64,000 nucleotides of DNA from Bartonella sp. M0283 (GCF_016100455.1 NZ_JACFSK010000001.1:620001-684000); one strand, 5' to 3'. Counted from the stretch's first letter, positions 17,641 through 27,376 are shown. The notes: generated from the sequence alone by a model not told the origin. Program-made: numbers and translations.

Positions 17641-18160
17641 TAAAGTTTTGAATTTCTTGAGGATTAATTGAAGACACATAAAATATGAATAATTGAATTA
17701 TAGTCATTTTATATCAGAAAATGTTTATAGGTATTATAATTTGACTAAAACAAATAATGGAAAAAGAAATTTATTATTTTTTAATTATTGAAAATAAATA
17801 GAATTCGATTTTAATTTTTCCGATCGTTTATAAAACGAAATTTTATAAGAACAATTTCTTGTAATTGAGTGAGTGAATTAAAAAACAAGCCACTCGTTTT
17901 GTTGCCGATGGTTATTTAGCAAGACCTTTTTCAGGAACGAATTTTTGTAGTCTCGATCGGTGGGGGAGAGAATGCAAAAATCGCTGTCACGAATTGCGTG
18001 ATTTCTTTTGCAAATTGTGCGGTCAAAAAAAACAGAAAATTCAAGAGATTCGAAAAATATATATAGCGCGATTGGAAGTCAGGTTTTAATCGGAAAATGC
18101 AAATTTTGGCCGTTTGATATTACTTAAACATTAAGCTCGCCAAAAACGGAGGAGGGTAGA
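17641..18160. other. AT-rich intergenic region before popZ
   Basis: No gene is seen. The DNA is AT-rich at 17650-17850. The popZ promoter probably lies in the second half. A GGAGGAGGG ribosome binding site at 18148-18156 belongs to the short reading frame that follows. Confidence 0.6.
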
Positions 18161-18295
18161 GTGAAGAAATCTGTGCGTAGGTGGTCAGAAGACGCCCGCC
18201 ATTATTTTAGTAAGGTTAACGATTTGCTAAGTTCGATACAGATTCTGATTGCTTTTATGAGGTTAATGGTATGGCACAAAGTTCAAATGCGTTGA
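18161..18295 (+). CDS. Possible 44-aa leader peptide overlapping the popZ start
   Basis: A 44-codon frame starting at GTG 18161 sits five bases after a very strong GGAGGAGG ribosome binding site. It ends at TGA 18293-18295, 25 bases inside popZ in another frame. The product starts KKSVRRWSEDARHYF, followed by a hydrophobic stretch (LLSSIQILIAFMRLM). It matches nothing I recognise. Because translation of this frame would pass over the popZ start, it could couple or compete with popZ translation. It may also be chance, with the strong site serving nothing. Confidence 0.4.
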   Translation: MKKSVRRWSEDARHYFSKVNDLLSSIQILIAFMRLMVWHKVQMR

Positions 18296-19017
18296 GGGAA
18301 CAACCGACAACGGATGAGATACTCGCGTCTATACGAGAAATAATTGAGGAAAATACCGGTCGTGTAGATCGTCGTGCTGCTGCAAAAACTTCTACGAATA
18401 ATCGGAGTGCAGCCACAGGACGGCAGACATTAAATAATACACAGACAGGACTTGATGATTTGTCGGTTGATGAGGCTATGAAAGTACTGGCCGCACGGAT
18501 AGGGCTAAAAAAAGACAGCAATCAAAACACCGCTGATCTTGGAGCTGCAGATGCTTTTTCAAATGATGTATCCGCGCCATCGGCTCTTTCTCAAAAACCG
18601 GTTGACGAGCAATTGCAATCCTCTCGACAACAGCAAAATACTGTCAATGAGGTTCCGCAGGATTTTAATAACCGGCCTGCCGATTTAACAGGTGGCGGCG
18701 ACTTGGCTGGTGGAGAACAGATTGCACCGGACAACACGAATTACCAATCAATGCAAAGTGCCGATTTGTCAGCTCGACAGGATGTTGAAAAGGCTGCTGA
18801 TAACGGTGCACATACAGAAGTGAATAAGGAAGATAATTATTCCGACATCCGTTTAAGCCCTGAATTTTGGAACAATGTTAATGCTTTGGCAGAAGAGGCT
18901 CTGAGGCCGATTCTTGTCCAATGGTTGCAAAAACGTTGGCCTGCTCTTGTCGACAAAATTTTGCGTGAAGAAATTAGCGGTGCGTTCAAGAGAAATTTCC
19001 CGTCCGATCAGGGGTAA
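18271..19017 (+). CDS. popZ: PopZ-like polar organizing protein (DUF2497)
   Basis: 248 aa. The N-terminal segment TTDEILASIREIIEEN is the conserved PopZ client-binding helix. The middle (about residues 35-195) is acidic, Gln/Asn-rich and disordered. The C-terminal oligomerisation region contains NALAEEALRPILVQWLQKRW and ALVDKILREEI. PopZ assembles a polar matrix that anchors ParB/origin and signalling proteins in alphaproteobacteria. The position directly before valS is the usual one. The start ATG 18271 has GAGGTTAATGG upstream but lies inside a short overlapping reading frame with its own strong ribosome binding site. Confidence 0.88.
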   Translation: MAQSSNALREQPTTDEILASIREIIEENTGRVDRRAAAKTSTNNRSAATGRQTLNNTQTGLDDLSVDEAMKVLAARIGLKKDSNQNTADLGAADAFSNDVSAPSALSQKPVDEQLQSSRQQQNTVNEVPQDFNNRPADLTGGGDLAGGEQIAPDNTNYQSMQSADLSARQDVEKAADNGAHTEVNKEDNYSDIRLSPEFWNNVNALAEEALRPILVQWLQKRWPALVDKILREEISGAFKRNFPSDQG

Positions 19018-19297
19018 GAAAGAGGAATTTCTCCGCTAATCCAATTTTGATTACGGGCAAATATAGTCATTGAAAGCCAATTCGGGTTATAAAGCCGTCT
19101 CACAAATGCAAAGCGTTTTTGTGTTGGTAGACGGTTTTATTTTTTCGACAAATTATGCAGGAATTCTTCCTTTATTTTTTGAATCCTGAGTGGAAGTCGG
19201 GTACAACCGTAAAAATAGTGTTGTCCAGATTAAACTCGGCCATTTTTTGAAATGGGCAAAGAGTGCAATCGCGTACCGGTAATAATTGGAAAAGAGA

Positions 19298-22021
19298 ATG
19301 TTAGACAAGACATATGATGCCGGCTCGACCGAGCCCCGTATAGAAAAACAATGGGAAGAAAACGGCGTATTCAAAGCTGGCGCTGGTTCGAAGCCCGGTG
19401 CGGAAGCGTTCAGTATCGTCATTCCGCCGCCCAATGTTACCGGCTCTCTCCATATGGGACATGCGCTCAATAATACCATTCAGGATATTATGGTTCGTTT
19501 CGAGCGTATGAGGGGAAAGAATGTTTTGTGGCAACCTGGTATGGATCATGCCGGTATTGCCACACAAATGGTTGTCGAACGGCAACTTGCGCAAAGAAAA
19601 GAACCGACCCGTCAGGAAATGGGGCGGGAAAAATTTGTCGAACGTGTTTGGCAGTGGCGCGAAGAATCGGGCGGCAAGATCGCACACCAATTGCGGCGTC
19701 TGGGCGCTTCTTGCGATTGGTCACGCGAGCGTTTCACGATGGATGAAGGGCTTTCGCGTGCGGTACTTGAGGTTTTTGTTACCCTTTATAAAGAAGGGTT
19801 GATTTATAAAGACAAACGTCTTGTCAATTGGGATCCGAAACTGTTGACCGCAATTTCCGATCTTGAGGTCGAGCAGAAGGAAGTAAAGGGCCATCTCTGG
19901 CATTTCCGTTATCCTTTGGAAGGTAAAGTCTTCAATCCGGATGATCCGAGCACCTTCATTGTTGTGGCGACAACACGGCCAGAGACTATGCTTGGCGATA
20001 CTGGTATTGCCGTTAATCCGAAAGACAAAAGATATCAGGCACTCATCGGCCACCACGCGATATTGCCGTTTGTCGGCCGCAAAATTGAAATTGTCGGTGA
20101 TGATTATGCTGATCCCGAGGCGGGGACAGGTGCTGTTAAAATTACACCGGCGCACGACTTTAACGACTTTGAAGTAGGGCGTCGTCACAATCTGAGAATC
20201 ATCAACATCATGACAGAAAATGCCAAAATTTTTCTGCGTGACAACGAGGATTTTCTGAAAGATCTGGATAAGACCGAAGAGCTCAACAAGCTTGTCGAGG
20301 CATTCGATCAGGTGGACCGCTTTGTCGCTCGGCAAAAGATTGTCGAGATGATGGAAGAGGGCGGCTATCTTCAAGGTATTGAAGACCACACCCACATGGT
20401 TCCTCATGGAGACCGCGGTGGCGTACCGATTGAACCATTGTTGACAGACCAATGGTATGTCAATGCGGCAAAACTTGCAAAACCGGCTATTGATGCTGTC
20501 AAGAACGGTAAGACCACGATTATTCCCAAAAATTGGGAAAAAACTTATTTCAACTGGATGGAAAATATCGAGCCATGGTGCATCTCCCGCCAATTATGGT
20601 GGGGACACCAAATACCGGCCTGGTATGGGCCTGACGGCAAGGTATTTGTCGAAAAATCGGCCGAGGAGGCACAAAAGGCTGCTGACGCGCATTACGGCAA
20701 AGCTGTTGAATTGCGGCGAGACGAAGATGTGCTTGACACCTGGTTTTCATCTGCTTTGTGGCCATTTTCAACACTCGGCTGGCCTGACAAGACAAAAGAA
20801 CTCGAAATCTATTATCCGACGAGTGTTGTCGTTACCGGTTTCGATATTTTGTTTTTCTGGGTTGCCCGTATGATGATGATGGGGCTGCACTTCATGCACG
20901 ATGTGCCGTTCCATAACATTTATATGCATGCGCTGGTTCGTGACAAACACGGCGCTAAAATGTCAAAATCGAAGGGAAACGTTATTGATCCTCTCGATCT
21001 GATGGATGAATACGGTGCGGATGCATTGCGCTTTACTCTGTCCATTATGGCGGCGCAGGGACGCGATGTGAAACTCGATCCCGCACGCATTGCCGGATAT
21101 CGTAATTTTGGAACGAAACTTTGGAATGCTACGCGTTTTGCAGAAATGAATGGCGTTGCCTATGATCCTGCATTCAAGCCGGAATCGGTCAAACTTTCGC
21201 TTAACCGCTGGATTTTGACAGAGCTTTCGAAAACGATTGAAGCAGTCACCTCCGGAATTGAAAACTACAAGTTTAATGAAGCAGCAGCGGCTGTCTATCG
21301 GTTTATCTGGAATACACTTTGCGACTGGTATCTGGAATTGTTGAAGCCGATTTTTCAGGGAGAAGATGAGAACGAGAAAAAGGAAGCACAAGCTTGTGTG
21401 GCCTGGGTTCTTGAGCAAGTCTATAAAATCCTCCACCCGTTTATGCCTTATATGACAGAAGAATTATGGGCTTTGACAGCAACGGATAAACATAAAAGAA
21501 ACACCATGTTGGCGCTGGCGCCGTGGCCTGATATCAATTTCCGTGATGAAAAAGCGGCAGAGGATATCAATTGGCTCATTGATGTTGTCGGTGGAATCCG
21601 TTCTGCTCGGGCTGAAATGAATGTTCCGGCGGGAGCTATGGCACCTCTGGTGATAGTCGAGGCAGGACAGACAACAAAAGAACGTGTCGAACGTCATGAA
21701 GCGGCAATCAAACGGCTTGCCCGCATTGAAACTATCGAATTTGCAAACAAGGTTCCGGAAGCTTCGGCCCAGATTATCCTAGGTGAAGCAACATTTTGCA
21801 TGCCACTTGGAAAATTGATTGATTTCGAAGCGGAGCGTGCAAGACTTACAAAGGAAATGGGGAAAATCGACCTTGATATAGAGAAGGTCGAAAAGAAGCT
21901 TGATAACCCCAAATTTGTTGCAAATGCCAAGCCAGATATTGTCGAATCCGAACGGGAACGTTTGAAAGAACTTAATGCGGCCAAAGAAAAACTGGTTATT
22001 GCAATCAAACGGTTGGGATGA
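19298..22021 (+). CDS. valS: Valyl-tRNA synthetase
   Basis: 907 aa from ATG 19298, which has GGAAAAGAG upstream; a TTG 12 bases earlier is less likely. Class I synthetase: the HIGH signature is HMGH at residues 52-55 after PPNVTGSL, and the KMSKS loop (KMSKSKGN) is at about 554-561. Between them lie the CP1 editing domain, with the TTRPETMLGDT motif that removes mischarged threonine, and a tRNA-binding helical domain. The C-terminal coiled-coil arm (ERARLTKEMGKIDLDIEKVE...) is complete. It charges tRNA-Val in the cytoplasm. Confidence 0.98.
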   Translation: MLDKTYDAGSTEPRIEKQWEENGVFKAGAGSKPGAEAFSIVIPPPNVTGSLHMGHALNNTIQDIMVRFERMRGKNVLWQPGMDHAGIATQMVVERQLAQRKEPTRQEMGREKFVERVWQWREESGGKIAHQLRRLGASCDWSRERFTMDEGLSRAVLEVFVTLYKEGLIYKDKRLVNWDPKLLTAISDLEVEQKEVKGHLWHFRYPLEGKVFNPDDPSTFIVVATTRPETMLGDTGIAVNPKDKRYQALIGHHAILPFVGRKIEIVGDDYADPEAGTGAVKITPAHDFNDFEVGRRHNLRIINIMTENAKIFLRDNEDFLKDLDKTEELNKLVEAFDQVDRFVARQKIVEMMEEGGYLQGIEDHTHMVPHGDRGGVPIEPLLTDQWYVNAAKLAKPAIDAVKNGKTTIIPKNWEKTYFNWMENIEPWCISRQLWWGHQIPAWYGPDGKVFVEKSAEEAQKAADAHYGKAVELRRDEDVLDTWFSSALWPFSTLGWPDKTKELEIYYPTSVVVTGFDILFFWVARMMMMGLHFMHDVPFHNIYMHALVRDKHGAKMSKSKGNVIDPLDLMDEYGADALRFTLSIMAAQGRDVKLDPARIAGYRNFGTKLWNATRFAEMNGVAYDPAFKPESVKLSLNRWILTELSKTIEAVTSGIENYKFNEAAAAVYRFIWNTLCDWYLELLKPIFQGEDENEKKEAQACVAWVLEQVYKILHPFMPYMTEELWALTATDKHKRNTMLALAPWPDINFRDEKAAEDINWLIDVVGGIRSARAEMNVPAGAMAPLVIVEAGQTTKERVERHEAAIKRLARIETIEFANKVPEASAQIILGEATFCMPLGKLIDFEAERARLTKEMGKIDLDIEKVEKKLDNPKFVANAKPDIVESERERLKELNAAKEKLVIAIKRLG

Positions 22022-22050
22022 GTTTCTTTCGAATAACGTCAAAATAAAAA

Positions 22051-22080
22051 TACCGCCCGAAATTTTTTCGGGCGGTATTT
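22051..22080 (+). terminator. Terminator after valS, possibly bidirectional
   Basis: A perfect 12-bp stem TACCGCCCGAAA/TTTCGGGCGGTA with a 3-base loop and T-rich flanks on the right and A-rich flanks on the left. It could also end the convergent lipoprotein gene. Confidence 0.9.
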
Positions 22081-22112
22081 TTTAAAGTAAACTGTTTTTG
22101 CTAAAAGCGAAT

Positions 22113-22361
22113 TTAACCCCTTCCGCTACCATTACCGACAGATGACGCATAGTTTTTACGCACCGTTGGAGCAGGAGCAGGAATGTCGGCCGGATTGAGT
22201 GTCCTCCACTGGCGTTCGCCGTTGTCGCCAAGATACCAATAACCGGTTGTCCCGGAATTGTCGGTTGCTTCGTTTACAGAAGGCTTTTGCGTTGTGGTGC
22301 AGCCCGACAGAACTGCCATAAAAAACGCAAACGCTACGATACTCGCTTTACTCGTCATCAT
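22113..22361 (-). CDS. Small lipoprotein of unknown function
   Basis: 82 aa. A signal peptide with a lipobox (AVLSGC, Cys at about residue 21) predicts lipid attachment at the envelope. The mature part contains GYWYLGDNGERQWRTLNP, then a Pro/Ala stretch and a Gly/Ser tail. I do not recognise a named family. It converges on valS and is divergent from exoR. The start could be either of two adjacent ATG codons. Confidence 0.75.
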   Translation of the reverse strand: MMTSKASIVAFAFFMAVLSGCTTTQKPSVNEATDNSGTTGYWYLGDNGERQWRTLNPADIPAPAPTVRKNYASSVGNGSGRG

Positions 22362-22430
22362 TTCAACTCATACACAAGGTTGATCCGGATTAGATATATA
22401 AAAGTGGCTCAAAACTACGGCCATCTCGAA

Positions 22431-22464
22431 AATGAGACTATCTCATAATTATGAGCATCTCATT
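22431..22464. promoter_or_regulatory. Nested palindrome between lipoprotein gene and exoR
   Basis: A perfect 14-bp palindrome CTCATAATTATGAG (22442-22455) is flanked by inverted arms AATGAGA (22431-22437) and TCTCATT (22458-22464), giving four ATGAG-type half-sites in 34 bp. It lies in the divergent intergenic region, 70 bp from the lipoprotein start and 255 bp from the exoR start. The arrangement suits binding of a dimeric or tetrameric regulator. The regulator is unknown. Confidence 0.5.
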
Positions 22465-22718
22465 GTCAAACAAGACTGACCTTTCTTAATTTTACATAAC
22501 TGCCTGTCCGGATGCAATTTTAAAAAACATCGCATTGTAACGGGTTAACCATAGCGAACTGAATCCAATATGTTGCTTTCAGGCAACACAATTTTGATTG
22601 TTTATGTGCTAGCATCAGCAACATAGTTGGTGCCTCATTCCCACCACAAAGCCAGTGCACTTTTAAAAATGTAAAGTAATTTTGCATGCGTATCTGTGGC
22701 GAGACAGGAAAAATTCAA

Positions 22719-23513
22719 ATGGAAAGATGCAAAGAAGGTTGGTTAGCCAGTGTGACAGCACTCACATTGGGAATCTGTCTTTCTACCGCATCTGCTTTGG
22801 ATATCAATCACAGCAAAAACGAGTCGAATAGTCCATTCGAATTTTTCAAAAGTGGTATTTCTGCCTATAAAAACGGCGATAAAGATCAAGCGGTCAAAGC
22901 ACTTAAATATGCAGCTGACAGGGGACACCCCGGAGCAAACTGGAAGCTTGCCCGCATGTATGCCGACGGCGACGGCGTGGTTGAAAATGATTACGAGGCT
23001 TATCAGTTTTACGTTCGCATCGTTCAGGAAGGCGCTGATCCGGGGTCTGAAGATGAAAGTTATCTTTCGGATGCACTGGTGGAAATTGCAAGTTATCTCG
23101 TAACCGGCATTCCGAATTCACCCGTCAAACAGGATATGCCTCAGGCGCGCAGTCTTTATTTGCAAGCGGCTACCAATTTTGGCAATCCCGAAGCACAATA
23201 TCGTTTGGGGAAAATGTTGTTGAATGGCGATGGCGGTGAAAAAAATCCGGTTCAGGCGGCTCGCTGGTTTCAACTTTCGGCAAGAAAAGGCAACCCTGCG
23301 GCGCAGGCAATGTTGGGCAATATGTTATTTCAAGCCGGAAAGACCGTAAGGGGACTGGCGATGATGACCGCTGCCTATGAAAAAGCCGCTCCACATGATC
23401 AGACATGGATAAGACAATTACAAGAACGCGCTTTTGCTGTTTCCGGAGAGGCCGACCGCCGCACAGCTATTTCTCTTGCAAGCGATATTATCAAAAATGA
23501 TAACGGTTTCTGA
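22719..23513 (+). CDS. exoR: ExoR-type periplasmic regulator with Sel1 repeats
   Basis: 264 aa from ATG 22719, which has AGGAAAAA upstream; the in-frame ATG at 22686 would precede the signal peptide with 11 residues. A signal peptide is followed by Sel1-like repeats: KALKYAADRGHPGANWKLARMYADGDG, then EAQYRLGKMLLNGDGG and AAQAMLGNMLF, each shown here in part. Order, length and motifs match rhizobial ExoR, the periplasmic inhibitor of the sensor kinase ExoS/ChvG (BatS in Bartonella). ExoR degradation at low pH switches on the ChvI regulon of envelope and host-interaction genes. No kinase or regulator gene of the system is in this window. Confidence 0.85.
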   Translation: MERCKEGWLASVTALTLGICLSTASALDINHSKNESNSPFEFFKSGISAYKNGDKDQAVKALKYAADRGHPGANWKLARMYADGDGVVENDYEAYQFYVRIVQEGADPGSEDESYLSDALVEIASYLVTGIPNSPVKQDMPQARSLYLQAATNFGNPEAQYRLGKMLLNGDGGEKNPVQAARWFQLSARKGNPAAQAMLGNMLFQAGKTVRGLAMMTAAYEKAAPHDQTWIRQLQERAFAVSGEADRRTAISLASDIIKNDNGF

Positions 23514-24112
23514 TACCGATTTTCTTCCGTTATAATCTAAATCTATATTACCGCCACCTCTTATTGAGAGGCTCTAAAATATAACGGACAGTTAACAAAA
23601 AACACTGCTTGATAGGCTTGTGTCGGTTAAAAGAACGATATTTATTTACCCGATATAGTGAATCTGGTGAGTTTCCTGAACAGGTAAAAGATTAAACTGT
23701 TTCTGGAGTTTATATCGTTAAAAATTCTTTGGCTTTATCCTGCAAGAATTTGAAATAACCATTTATATCATTTTAGAAATTCACTTTTCAAAAAGAAAAA
23801 TATCGGAATATGTTTTGGCACCTAGTGATATGTTTACTGCGTAACGCAAATAATTGCAGGGGACGGCGGATGATCGGTTTGATTGTTATGGAATTTGCCG
23901 GAAAAGAACCAATAGAGAAATGGTCCCTGTCAGGCTCTTAGAGAAGAAATGTTCATTCTTTCTGTAAATTCAAGAAAACAAAATGGTCTAACAGTCAAAA
24001 AGACTTAACAGCCTTCAGGGCATGAGAATAGAACCAGCCAAAGCCGGATGTTTGCCCGAGAAACGCCGCACGATCGCAATCGCACACATTATCATTCATC
24101 GGGTTTCATCAA
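23514..24112. other. Intergenic region between exoR and gltL
   Basis: Convergent intergenic region of 600 bp with no supportable gene. A 21-codon frame near 23870 (after GGGGACGGCGG) is too short to call. No clear terminator was found for either neighbour. Confidence 0.6.
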
Positions 24113-24859
24113 TTAATGGCTTAAAATCTTTGACAGAAAATCACGGGCACGCGGCGTTCTCGATTCGGGCGAAGCAAAAAATTCTTCCGATGTGCAGTCT
24201 TCCAATATTGTCCCGTCATCCATGAAGATGACTCTGTCGGAAACTTTATGCGCAAAGCCCATTTCATGGGTAACACAGATCATGGTCATTCCATCTTGAG
24301 CAAGCCCTACCATGACATCAAGGACTTCTCCCACCATTTCAGGATCGAGAGCCGATGTCGGTTCGTCGAACAACATGACAATAGGATCCATAGTCAAAGC
24401 GCGCGCTATCGCAACGCGTTGTTGCTGACCTCCCGAAAGTTGACCGGGATATTTATCTTTGTGATCAATCAAGCCGACGCGTTTGAGATATTTTAATCCG
24501 CTCTCTATGGCTTCCTTTTTGGAACGATGAAGAACTTTAATTTGTGCAATGGTCAAATTCTCCATAACAGACAAATGGGGAAACAGCTCGAAATGTTGAA
24601 AAACCATTCCGACACGGCTCCTCAGTTTCGGCAAATTGGTTTTCGGAGAATGAACCGGAACACCATCAACCCAGATTTGCCCTTCCTGAAACGGCTCAAG
24701 AGCATTGATCGTCTTTATAAAGGTTGATTTTCCTGAACCGGAAGGACCACAGACAACGACCACTTCGCCCTTACTTATATTGGTCGAGCAATTTTTCAAA
24801 ACGTTGAATTTTCCATACCATTTGGAAACGTTTTTGACTTCAATCATGTGTTCGGACAT
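24113..24859 (-). CDS. gltL: Amino acid ABC transporter ATP-binding protein (GltL/GlnQ type)
   Basis: 248 aa. Walker [10 protein letters not shown] (about residues 37-45), signature [15 protein letters not shown], Walker [14 protein letters not shown] and switch histidine region [13 protein letters not shown] are intact. This is the cytoplasmic ATPase of a polar amino acid importer. It is last in the gltI-gltJ-gltK-gltL order, 12 bp after gltK. The assignment to glutamate/aspartate follows from the binding protein of the same operon. Confidence 0.93.
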   Translation of the reverse strand: MSEHMIEVKNVSKWYGKFNVLKNCSTNISKGEVVVVCGPSGSGKSTFIKTINALEPFQEGQIWVDGVPVHSPKTNLPKLRSRVGMVFQHFELFPHLSVMENLTIAQIKVLHRSKKEAIESGLKYLKRVGLIDHKDKYPGQLSGGQQQRVAIARALTMDPIVMLFDEPTSALDPEMVGEVLDVMVGLAQDGMTMICVTHEMGFAHKVSDRVIFMDDGTILEDCTSEEFFASPESRTPRARDFLSKILSH

Positions 24860-24871
24860 GGAACTTTCCTA

Positions 24872-25585
24872 TCAGCGAATAATCGAGACTTTTTTCTGCA
24901 GGTACATAACGGCCTGCGATAGCGTGAAACAGATCACAAAATAGAATAGGGCGGCCAGTATATAAGCTTCCTGTTTGACACCGAAATTGTTTGCCACAAT
25001 GTCGAAACCTTTAAGAAGGTCATTACCGCTAATTGCATAAACCAGTGATGTATCCTGAAAAAGGATGATGACCTGAGTAAGAAGCACGGGAAGCATGTTG
25101 CGCAGTGCTTGCGGCAATATAACAATCAGCATGGATTGCCAATAAGTCATGCCGAGAGCTTCGCTGGCAAATTTCTGTCCCTGTGGAACTGAACGTATCC
25201 CGGCCCTCATGATTTCTGCAAAATATGCCGCTTCAAAAGCAGTGAATGTTATAAAGGCCGAATTGTTTGCACCGATCGAATGGCCGGTGACAAAAGGCAA
25301 TAGAACAAAAAACCACAAAATGACCATAACCAGCGGAATTGCACGCATAGCGGTGACATAGAAGGTTGCAAGCCATGAAAATGGTTTTATCGAGGACAAA
25401 CGCATCATTGCCAGAAGTGTCCCGAAAATGATCCCCAATATTGTAGCAACAACCGTCAAAACAACACTGAAAATAAGTCCGGACAAAATATAGGTTTTGA
25501 AGACATCGAAGGTGAAAAAAGAAAAATCCATCCACGAAAAGTCGAACGTCAGGTAATAGGAAAGGGTAGATGCGAGATTAGACAT
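24872..25585 (-). CDS. gltK: Amino acid ABC transporter permease (GltK type)
   Basis: 237 aa with about five membrane segments. The EAA loop contains FASEALGMTYWQSMLIVILPQALRNMLP, shown here only in part by its core EALGMTYWQ, which contacts the ATPase. The family HisMQ-type permease works as a heterodimer, here with the gene just upstream (2 bp gap). It ends in a basic tail (LQKKVSIIR). Confidence 0.93.
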   Translation of the reverse strand: MSNLASTLSYYLTFDFSWMDFSFFTFDVFKTYILSGLIFSVVLTVVATILGIIFGTLLAMMRLSSIKPFSWLATFYVTAMRAIPLVMVILWFFVLLPFVTGHSIGANNSAFITFTAFEAAYFAEIMRAGIRSVPQGQKFASEALGMTYWQSMLIVILPQALRNMLPVLLTQVIILFQDTSLVYAISGNDLLKGFDIVANNFGVKQEAYILAALFYFVICFTLSQAVMYLQKKVSIIR

Positions 25586-25587
25586 GA

Positions 25588-26340
25588 TTACCTTCCCTCC
25601 GTCTGAAATCCGGGAATTTTGACCATCCGTTCAATGATTGACATGACGATAAAAATAGCCAGCGAAATAATGACGTAAAGAACTGTTACAACCATGTAGT
25701 TCTCGTAAACATGACTGACTTCTTCAATAGCCTGAAACTGGAATTGCATCAGTTCGTGGATTGATACGGCAAAAGCGACGGCCGAATTTTTCACAATCCC
25801 CATGGATTCCGATATGAGCGGTGGCAGAATTGTACGCATTGCTCGGGGCAGAATAACATATCGATAAGTCTGATAAGTCGTAAATCCCATTCCCATAGCC
25901 GCATAACGCTGTCCTGTCGGGATGGCTTCAATACCGGAGCGAACCTGTTCGGCGATACGGGCAGAGGTAAAAAATCCCAATGCACAGATGATTAATATCA
26001 TCGGCGGAAAGTTCATTGCTGGCGGATATATCTTCGGTACGACGAAGTACCAAAGAAAAATCTGGACAAGGAGCGGAATGTTGCGGGTTATTTCCACCCA
26101 AATCCGTGCAATTATCCGCAATATCCGGTTCAATATGGACGTGCGTGGCAGCGTTCTCATTGTGCCGATAATGACACCGACGATAATGGCTAAAATCAAA
26201 CTCGAAATTGAAAGCAGAGCCGTATTCAAAAAAGCGTTGAGTAAAGTGTCAAGATAGGTATGGCTCACACCTGCTTTACCAAAACAACCGGCAACGTGGG
26301 TGTGATCAATATCATCCAGACAGAGGAATGAAAAATCCAT
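25588..26340 (-). CDS. gltJ: Amino acid ABC transporter permease (GltJ type)
   Basis: 250 aa. The N-terminus is longer than in GltK (MDFSFLCLDDIDHTH...), typical of GltJ. Membrane segments follow, and an EAA loop with YAAMGMGFTTYQTYR. It pairs with GltK to form the channel. It starts 130 bp after gltI, and that gap contains a stable hairpin. Confidence 0.92.
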   Translation of the reverse strand: MDFSFLCLDDIDHTHVAGCFGKAGVSHTYLDTLLNAFLNTALLSISSLILAIIVGVIIGTMRTLPRTSILNRILRIIARIWVEITRNIPLLVQIFLWYFVVPKIYPPAMNFPPMILIICALGFFTSARIAEQVRSGIEAIPTGQRYAAMGMGFTTYQTYRYVILPRAMRTILPPLISESMGIVKNSAVAFAVSIHELMQFQFQAIEEVSHVYENYMVVTVLYVIISLAIFIVMSIIERMVKIPGFQTEGR

Positions 26341-26424
26341 TGTAGACTATTCCCGACAAACTTACACGAGTACCCGCACACCTGAAACTGGACGAGCCAA
26401 TCGTTCCGATAAAGGAATAAAATC

Positions 26425-26454
26425 GGCTGCACGCAAATTCAAACACATGCAGCC
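26425..26454 (-). promoter_or_regulatory. Intercistronic hairpin between gltI and gltJ
   Basis: In the transcript, GGCTGCATG pairs with CGTGCAGCC (one G-U pair) over a 12-base loop, followed by GATTTTATT. Such hairpins after binding-protein genes often stabilise the upstream message or partly end transcription, giving more binding protein than permease. Its role here is inferred. Confidence 0.55.
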
Positions 26455-26470
26455 TTTACACACAGTTTTA

Positions 26471-27376
26471 TTATTTGTTTTCTTTATATTCTTCCATTGG
26501 CTTGTTGTTGGGATGTTCCCATGCATCTTTGGTAATATCTGAAAGAGGTAGCCCGACAACTGTATTTGATGGAGGAACCGGCTGCATGAACCACTTGTTA
26601 TAAAGTTTTTCCAGTGAGCCATCTTTTACTTGGCGAACAATACTGTCATCAATGGCCTGTTCCAAATTTTTGTCATCAAGACGCAACATACAGGCAATCG
26701 GTTCAACCGAGAGAACGTCATTCAAAATAACATAATCGGACGGATTTTTCGATTTCGAAATGTTTCCGGCCAGAATTGATCTGTCCATCACAAAAGCATC
26801 AGCTCTTCCTGATTCCAGAAGCAAGAAACTATCGGCATGATCTTTGCCGTTTACTTCCTTGAAATCGATATTTTGCGCGCGTTTGTTTTTGCGAATAAGC
26901 TGTACAGATGTTGTTCCTGTTGTCGTTGCAACTGTTTTTCCATTGAGATCGGCAATCGATTTAATGCCGGAATCTTTTTTGGTGGCAATGCGTACTTCTT
27001 CGACATAAGTCGTATAGGCAAAAGCTGCTTCTTTACCTCTCGCGGCATTGTTGGTTGTCGAGCCACATTCGAAATCATAGGTTCCGTTTTGCAAAAGCGG
27101 AATACGATTTTGGGAAGTAATCGGTAAATAATTGATCTTGATCGGTTTACCTATCTTTTTAGAAATATCGTCAATAATGCGTTCAGCCATCTCGGTATGA
27201 AAACCGACATATTTGCCGTTACCGAGAGCATAAGCCAAACCTGACGATTCGCGCACACCTAGTGTTATCGAGCCGCTATCTTTAATTTTTTCAAGTGTGT
27301 CCTTTTGCTGGCCCAATGCTGTTCCAGTCAGTCCCAAGATTGCCATAGCGGCAAAAGCCATCAGGGCTCTTTTCAT
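26471..27376 (-). CDS. gltI: Glutamate/aspartate-type periplasmic binding protein
   Basis: 301 aa. A signal peptide of about 22 residues ends at ALG. The mature protein carries the SBP_bac_3 fold, with LGVRESSGLAYAL, the diagnostic GltI stretch ITSQNRIPLLQNGTYDFECG and GSTTNN, ATTTGTTS for ligand contact, and ESGRADAFVMD. These match E. coli GltI closely in order. It captures dicarboxylic amino acids in the periplasm and delivers them to the GltJK permease. First gene of the operon; GGAGAA lies upstream of ATG 27376. Broader specificity (for example glutamine or asparagine) cannot be excluded. Confidence 0.92.
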   Translation of the reverse strand: MKRALMAFAAMAILGLTGTALGQQKDTLEKIKDSGSITLGVRESSGLAYALGNGKYVGFHTEMAERIIDDISKKIGKPIKINYLPITSQNRIPLLQNGTYDFECGSTTNNAARGKEAAFAYTTYVEEVRIATKKDSGIKSIADLNGKTVATTTGTTSVQLIRKNKRAQNIDFKEVNGKDHADSFLLLESGRADAFVMDRSILAGNISKSKNPSDYVILNDVLSVEPIACMLRLDDKNLEQAIDDSIVRQVKDGSLEKLYNKWFMQPVPPSNTVVGLPLSDITKDAWEHPNNKPMEEYKENK

